Assembly (NCBI RefSeq): GCF_907164915.1 | Contig: NC_061862.1 | Location: forward strand, 82,487,718-82,551,717 | Length of the DNA stretch: 64,000 nt | Direction of reading: 5' to 3' | Origin: Impatiens glandulifera | Lineage: Eukaryota; Streptophyta; Magnoliopsida; Ericales; Balsaminaceae | In this document: in pieces, positions 58,080 through 64,000 of the stretch | Layout: each line of letters opens with the position of its first letter | Numbering within the stretch: position 1 is the stretch's first letter | The notes under the pieces: model-generated | What the model saw: the letters and a program-made list of their open reading frames with translations, nothing else | Databases searched by the model: none | Told to the model about the DNA's origin: nothing | Made by a program: the position numbers and the translations under genes

Positions 58080-58565
58080 AAAGTCATAAGAGCATTTTGT
58101 CCCGAGTAGTCATGTTCGGAAGTATTTTGTCCTGAACATAATCATATTCGGGATCATTCCGTCCCGAACTAACTTTCTCCCTCTAAATTTTTACATTATA
58201 AATTTTATTATGTTATGTTTTTCACGTGGTTGTTAAGTGGGGTCTCTATGGAATAGCTGCATCATCGTTGCTCTATATATATTACTCGTAATATAAATTA
58301 GAATAATGATATGGAGAGTATATAAAGTAAGAAGTTATAAAGAAAACTATAAATGTAAAAAATTAGAAAAAGAAAATTAGAGAGAGAAAGGCATGTTCGA
58401 GAACATTTTATTCCGAACATGACCATTTTTGGGAACATTATGTTTCGCATTTGACCATGTTTGAGAGCATTCCGTTCTGAACATGACTAAGTTTAAGAGT
58501 ATTCTGTCCCGAATATTACCATATTTGAGAGCATTCTGTCTCGAACATGTTGTTCCGAACATAAC
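58080..58565. repeat. Minisatellite with palindromic GAACATGACCATGTTCG phrases, two blocks
   Basis: Two blocks (58085-58185 and 58385-58565) hold ~30-35-bp units of the form GAGCATTCTGTCCCGAACATGACCATGTTC. The flanking phrase AGAAAGTTAGAGAAATAAAG (58056-58082) recurs inverted at about 58561-58583, and a related ~40-bp phrase (TGCATCATCGTTGCTCTATA / TGCTCTAGCGTCGCTCTATC) ends each block. It may be a tandemly duplicated MITE. Confidence 0.55.
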
Positions 58566-58919
58566 TTTATTTCTCTAACTCTTTACAATATATGTCTTTT
58601 CCCCGTAACTTATTTTTTCCACATAAATTCCAAGTGGATGATCGCTGTAGAAGAACTGCTCTAGCGTCGCTCTATCTATCATTAATTAACATAAACACAC
58701 ATTTGTTCTTTTTAAAAATAATTAATAAATAAGAAAGCAACTATTCACTGTTTTTATCTTGATTTGTTTTTGTCATATTAAAAAAAATAATAATAAATAA
58801 CGATAACTTAATTGCGAGGGGCAAAAATTCTTAGATAATTTTGATTTGAGGGCAAACAAAAGACAAGCAGCAACATAATACTACAAAAAAACCTTCATCA
58901 CCTGACTAATAAAAGTTTA

Positions 58920-61900
58920 CTAAACATTCAAATCCTTGTCAAATTTCTCAGAAATATCGTCCAAATCAACAAATTCCACCGTCTTTTCTTGTTCAATCTG
59001 AATCTGGTCAAGCTCAAAGTACATTTCAGCTATTTGCTTCTTCATCCTTTCTCCCTTATCAGGCAATCTTGACACCATCACCTGCACAAAGAAACAGAAT
59101 GATTAAGATATACACTATGGTAAAAAATTAAATTCAGATTGATAGTCCAATAGTAAATAAATCACCACCCATAGGTTTTACTCTTTATAACCGGGGTGTT
59201 CATCAGCTACCTACCGCCGTAATGAATCCCAACTTCAATCCAAGTACTTTCAATGAGAATGGAATCAATCTTGAACTAATTGGCATAACCAGGAAATATG
59301 ACCAAGATCTAAAGTTATGAGAATATTCAAATCTTTTCTAAATGGTCCTATACAATAGAATTAGGAAAGGTAACATTTTGTCGTTTATGATCTATTATGA
59401 CATTATTTTGGTTGAATTTCCATTCATGCTATAATTCCTAGCATAAAGTAAGCTTTCCTCCTGCTATATATAATTCACATTTGAATTTTTAATGTAGTTT
59501 TACCCTGTTTGCCAAAATCTGAGATAGTCGATTAATTTTGTCAAGTAACTCCTCTTCTGTTGGTTGGCCGGCACTGACTGGTGAAGAAGAGATCCGTTTC
59601 TGTAGTTTAACATCCTTAGGGTTAAATGCATACTCAGCCCTGCAAAATGAGCTATTATATATAATTAAGCTGTTCCAGAGGCTACTACTACCACAGCTTA
59701 AACATCATTATTACCCATCAACGTTGTGCTCAGTAGAAGATGAAGATCTGCCTGTATACGTAGTACTTCCCCTTATTCTGCAAAGAATTTTCAGAAACTT
59801 TTTTTAAGTAACATATGTATGATATGACTTAACTAAGGTCAATTATAGATCATAAGTTTTAAATGAAGAAACAAACAGGGTGTGAGTTAAGGACTGTGGT
59901 AATTGTTAGTTTATTGATTTCTGTTATCAATTAACAAGACAAAACAGCTAATGAATTCTCTATAAGAAAATCCAGGTAGAGAATAAATTGAGAACCTGCA
60001 GAAGTTATACCTTTACATTGAAAAAATTCGAGAGCAAAATCATGTTATCAATCTCTTAAAATTGATTTTAATAAAGGTAAAATACGTACAAGATCTTATA
60101 ACCTTTCTAATCTAGGGTTTAAAGAGAAATAATAAGAAGAAACAAGAAAATACTGTACAGACATATACTCTAATTAATCTTATACTTCATGATGGAAAAA
60201 ATTACGGCATTTCACCTGGTAACTTCATCGTCATCCGCAGCAGCCGGAGGGGTAGGCGCTGTCTTAGAAAATAGCAGACTGTGATAGCTTACACCTGCTA
60301 TGCCTTGAGATTCCAGGAACTTTATGTGAGTTTGTAGATAGTCGTCCCTGTGCATTCAATTATAAGTAAATTAGAAAAGAGAATAAATAACATCCAACAA
60401 GAGTTATTTTTAAATAGAATTCTGTTAAGAGTGGGGAAATCAAAACTAGAGAGAATTGGGGATGAGAAGATGGTAGAGTAATTTTTATTCAATATACCAT
60501 ATCAATCCATGCATATCTTATACAAATTTACTATCATCTATTTATACAAATTATTAATCATGATGAGGCGAACCCTTAAGGGTTTATATCCCAAGAAAGG
60601 AGATGAGAAACTAGAAGATATTATAATAGATAAAAGTCTACAAACAAATGTCTATCAATAAGCATATCATTAATGTAAGGTAACTACTCTATTTATACTA
60701 ATTCATATCTAATTAGGTTAACCGACTGACCCATTAACATTGAAACCCTAGTATGTAACACCAGAATACCAATTGTATCCCTAACTAACTTTTGTTTAAT
60801 ATTTATCTCCAAACTCATACTTGAAGGAATAGTTTGGATATTCTGTACTTAAAGGACTATTCCATCCCCTTCCATCTGAACCCTATATTATACCTAACCC
60901 TGACATTACATTACTCACCCCTGGAAGGCTTCATTGTTCTGAATGAAGGTATATAAAAAAATCATTAACTAGATTAAAAAATGCGAAAAAAAAAAAATTA
61001 GCATAGGTGGCTAGCCCACAATTCTTTTCCACCAATTAGCCTTTCATCTTGTGTTGGCCCAAAACTTATGATGTTCCCCAGAGGCCTCTTCTAACCCTCT
61101 TGGGCATCGGAAAAATAAGGGAAACCCGCTTTTGAAACTCAATTCCAACTTAATTCTCCAGAATTTTCAGCCTTGTTAGCAACTCCCTCACCTTGCCTTA
61201 CATGTAGACAGCCCTAGACTTCTGCTTTTTAGAAAGAAGTATAGTTTCATTTAATGTGGTTGCCTGCAGAGCGGAAACAGAAAATGCAAACCTGCCACCA
61301 CAATTAATACGCTGTTTTTGAGTACCACCTTCATTACTACGCTACATCTGGCGGCTTTTGTTCTCTAAGAGGGGATTTTGTTCAACACCCTCTTTGAAGA
61401 AACTTTTTTCAGCATGTACTCCAAATTAAGTACATCACATCATAGGCATATTTGAAGCTTGTAACGAATTAGAAAACTACTATTATAGTTCTTTAAATAA
61501 GGAGACACAAAAAAAATGATATGCATATGGGGACTAGTAACGCATTAAGTTATATCAAAATTTAGTATGTCTCATTTTGTTTTTATTGTATTTTCCCATT
61601 ATTTTACTAAGGTAACTCCTTTGGCCCTTCCAATTCTGACATGCATCGATTTTAATTTTGGAAGCTATACAGAAACGATGATGCAAATAGATAAGTAACG
61701 TTAAGGTAAAAAATTTAGATAAGCTCATACACTGAGTGTTGGCTGTCATGCTCATCATGGAGCTGCTGTTGAGTTATGGAAACATCAAAACCTTGTTTTG
61801 GAAGACTAAGAACCTCACGAAGGTCCTGAAAGAAGTGAGATGATTAATAAGCAAGTGATCTATCCATGCTCTGGAAAAAATCTTGTATATAGTCAGTTAC

Positions 61901-64000
61901 CTGTTGACTAAAGTAGCGTGTTTGCTCTTTGTGCTCAGTAGCCGTTTTAAATAGTCCTCCCTTGAATATCTACACCATAAGAATTATGTTAGTTTCCTAG
62001 TGACAAAACAAGACAGTGGAATTAACATCAAATGAAGAACATAGGTTATCTCCACAAACTTGTGTTGATTGGTGAAATCCTAATCCTCTCAACCACAAAG
62101 AAACAACTTGAGATACAAGGGTCTCAATATCACAGTTAATTTTACTGTTACAGCAGGTCGCTAAACATGACATAATGCAATTGGGACATTTTACAGAAGC
62201 CTCGTTAAAAAGAAAACAGTATTTCAAATTGAATCCAAGTGTTTCGAACTAAATGATCAGAAGTTACTGATTCTTTCAAGCTCTTCTAACAACGTAATAA
62301 TGTCAAAACATGAGGATGCCAAAAGTTGAACCTGCTTTTTGTAAATTTTTTCTTCAACTGAGCCACATGTCATCAGCCTGTAGACTATGACATCCTTCAA
62401 TTGTCCAATACGATAGGCTCTGTCCACACTTTGACTGTCAGTGCTACAAAAACAATTAAGACATGTCAGTACATTGGGAGGCCATTATTTAATAGTTTTT
62501 GTCACTTGTCATATTCTTGGAAGTTAACCTCACACTATAAGAGTTCATGAAAAAGCTAACATTTTGCATGTCACTCCATCCGTTAAAAAGTAAGAGAAAC
62601 TAAAAGATGTAAATGATTAAATTTTGATTTTCTAAGCACCAAATAGCCACATCAAAAATGAACCTTGGGTTCCATGCTGGATCCACAACTATCACACGGT
62701 CTGCTCTCGTGAGAGTAAGGCCCAAACCTCCAACTTGAGTTGTCAACAGGAAAATACGAGCACCAATACCCTCTTGGAAATCCTGGAAGAAAAAAAACTT
62801 AGAGTGAGTCATGAGCTCAACTAAGTTCTCTATGTATTTCTTTTTTCAGTAAACTAAACTACTGACATTGACAATTTTTATCCTGTCACAAGGTTTAGTG
62901 GTACCATCAAGGCGCAGAAAGTTGTAACCATTGGCTGATATTGACTCCTACAAGAAAACAAGAACTTCGTCAATAGAAGGAAAAGTAAAACTAAAATTGA
63001 TTCAGGTAAAAAATAAAGTAACTAGAATCCAGAAAAAAAAACTAAAATTCAACTTCTTTCAATGAAAAAACAAGGTATTGTCAAGTTCATAGACTCAAGG
63101 ATAACAATTCAATTATAAGTTTTTGATTTTTAAGGCCTTGATACTCTAAAAGATTTTCCAGGCTTGCTCACAATACACATCATGGTTTTAAGCAATAGCT
63201 ATTAGATCATATCCATATTTGGTACGAGTATTTTTAGTGTTTCTCATTTGGATATGGATCCAGATCATATTATGGTTTGGGGTTATTGTGTTCTATGAAT
63301 TGTGTTGCTTCCAAAAGTAATGTGAACGTTTTGGGCTTCTGGTCCGTGGAAATGTCAATTGGTTAGAAACATATAGAGAAATAGAAACAGAAGCAAATTG
63401 GGTTTCCGGATAGGCCATTACTATTACTTGTCTTTTGCATGAAGATAAAGAAAAGCAGGTGGATGATTCGTGTAGAGATAGTATCAACGTCAGAAAATCC
63501 AAGGATAGAACATATATGACTATGTTCATATTATTGGTGTAGAAAATTTTTACCTCAAATATGTAATAAGTTCATTATGACAATCATCCAAAATTCCAAG
63601 TTAAGCCCATAGCATTCTTTAGCATGAATATGAAAATACACTACTACAGAGTGAAAGAATTTTGAGCATTTTCTGCAACATGGAATAAATAGATCTTATA
63701 AATATGATTGTTTACCTGAATAAGATTCAGCATCTTACGTGTCTGAGAAAATATAAGAACAGAATGTCCATCTGGCATTAGATTATCCTGGAATAGAGGA
63801 TAGATCTAAGCATACATCCAAAACATATGACTTAAAATGTGTTACATGGGAACAGAGGTCATTCTAACCAGTAGAGACATAATGAATGATATCTTGCATG
63901 AGATATTGCTGTGCTTCTCTTCAAATGACCTCTCTGTCATATCAGCAATATGCATTGCCAATTTTTCAGCAACAATACTATCATCCTGATTTAATGCTGA
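58920..64000 (-). CDS. CHR24: SNF2/ERCC6-like DNA-dependent ATPase, CHR24-like (5' partial)
   Basis: This is the C-terminal half of a Swi2/Snf2 chromatin-remodelling or repair translocase, nuclear by family. Eleven exons join in frame on the minus strand: 64000-63869, 63787-63716, 62947-62867, 62782-62664, 62443-62332, 61969-61901, 61825-61731, 60347-60216, 59777-59715, 59639-59504 and 59081-58920 (stop TAG). Helicase C-domain motifs are complete: [16 protein letters not shown] (motif IV), [15 protein letters not shown] and [11 protein letters not shown] (motif V), [11 protein letters not shown] (motif VI, arginine finger). The following [20 protein letters not shown] and [11 protein letters not shown] are typical of the ERCC6-like/CHR24 group, as is the tail [18 protein letters not shown]. 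The ATP-binding motifs lie beyond the right edge. No frame is broken. Intron 7 (60348-61730) holds an LTR-like insertion. Confidence 0.92.
59185..59270 (-). repeat. Weak SINE-like match in a CHR24 intron
   Basis: The order GGGGTGTTCATCAGCTACC, then CCCAACTTCAATCCAAGTAC and TCAATGAGAATGGAATCAA parallels the SINE remnant at 32285-32375. The boxes are too worn to assign orientation safely. Confidence 0.3.
60423..60905 (-). mobile_element. Probable LTR (483 bp) in CHR24 intron 7
   Basis: TG at 60423 (TGTTAAGAGTGGGG) and CA at 60905 (CCCTGACA) bound a block. On the minus strand it starts TGTCAGGGTTAGG and ends CTCTTAACA. A purine-rich CCAGGGGTGAGTAA on the minus strand lies just outside its 5' end, like a polypurine tract. 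No target duplication is evident, so it may be a truncated element rather than a clean solo LTR. Confidence 0.45.

Overview
The window is nuclear DNA of a flowering plant. Three host genes have spliced exons with GT-AG introns, introns and intergenic DNA are very AT-rich, and most of the sequence is transposable elements, several nested. A eudicot is likely: two of the host genes, FCLY and a CHR24-like remodeler, are as I recall close neighbours in Arabidopsis (At5g63910 and At5g63950). The long ORF at 47.2-49.3 kb reminds me of retroelement ORFs common in Lamiales genomes, which is only a weak hint at an asterid. Species cannot be named from sequence alone.

Layout. 0.4-9.3 kb (+): C-terminal nine exons of an organellar MnmG/GidA tRNA-modification enzyme, its introns holding SINE, MITE and Ty1/copia debris. 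9.3-13.9 kb: AT-rich intergenic DNA with a Helitron cluster whose 5' ends are repeated in tandem. 13.9-20.2 kb (+): a decayed L1-type LINE. 20.76-26.89 kb (+): a Ty3/gypsy element with target duplication TTTTA, internally deleted from protease to integrase. 27.6-28.7 kb: two adjacent hAT-type MITEs and a TA microsatellite. 29.6-33.5 kb (-): a complete five-exon farnesylcysteine lyase gene (FCLY), with a 5'-truncated LINE copy and an LTR-like piece in its introns.

34.1-54.2 kb: a 5-kb unit present twice in direct tandem. Each unit is bounded by arrays of a ~40-44 bp repeat containing the palindrome GTTGTACAAC, and carries decayed minus-strand exons, one of which resembles plant transposon proteins associated with Ulp1-like proteases. 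The second unit was later hit by a 776-bp hAT MITE and by a 4.7-kb Ty1/copia element (42334-52538). The first unit preserves both empty sites. The copia element was itself hit by a 5.5-kb element (45263-50793) with a perfect 5-bp target duplication, long inverted LTR-like arms and dense arrays of the short palindrome TTAGAC-N5-GTCTAA. That element is the most unusual object here.

54.2-58.7 kb: a long near-perfect hairpin, another LINE fragment, an LTR fragment, a plastid cemA insertion and a palindromic minisatellite. 58.9-64.0 kb (-): the C-terminal eleven exons of a SNF2/ERCC6-like ATPase (CHR24-like).

The three host genes do not form a pathway: organellar tRNA wobble modification, prenylcysteine breakdown, and chromatin remodelling. 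The TE ORFs are almost all broken by stops and deletions and are described as remnants.
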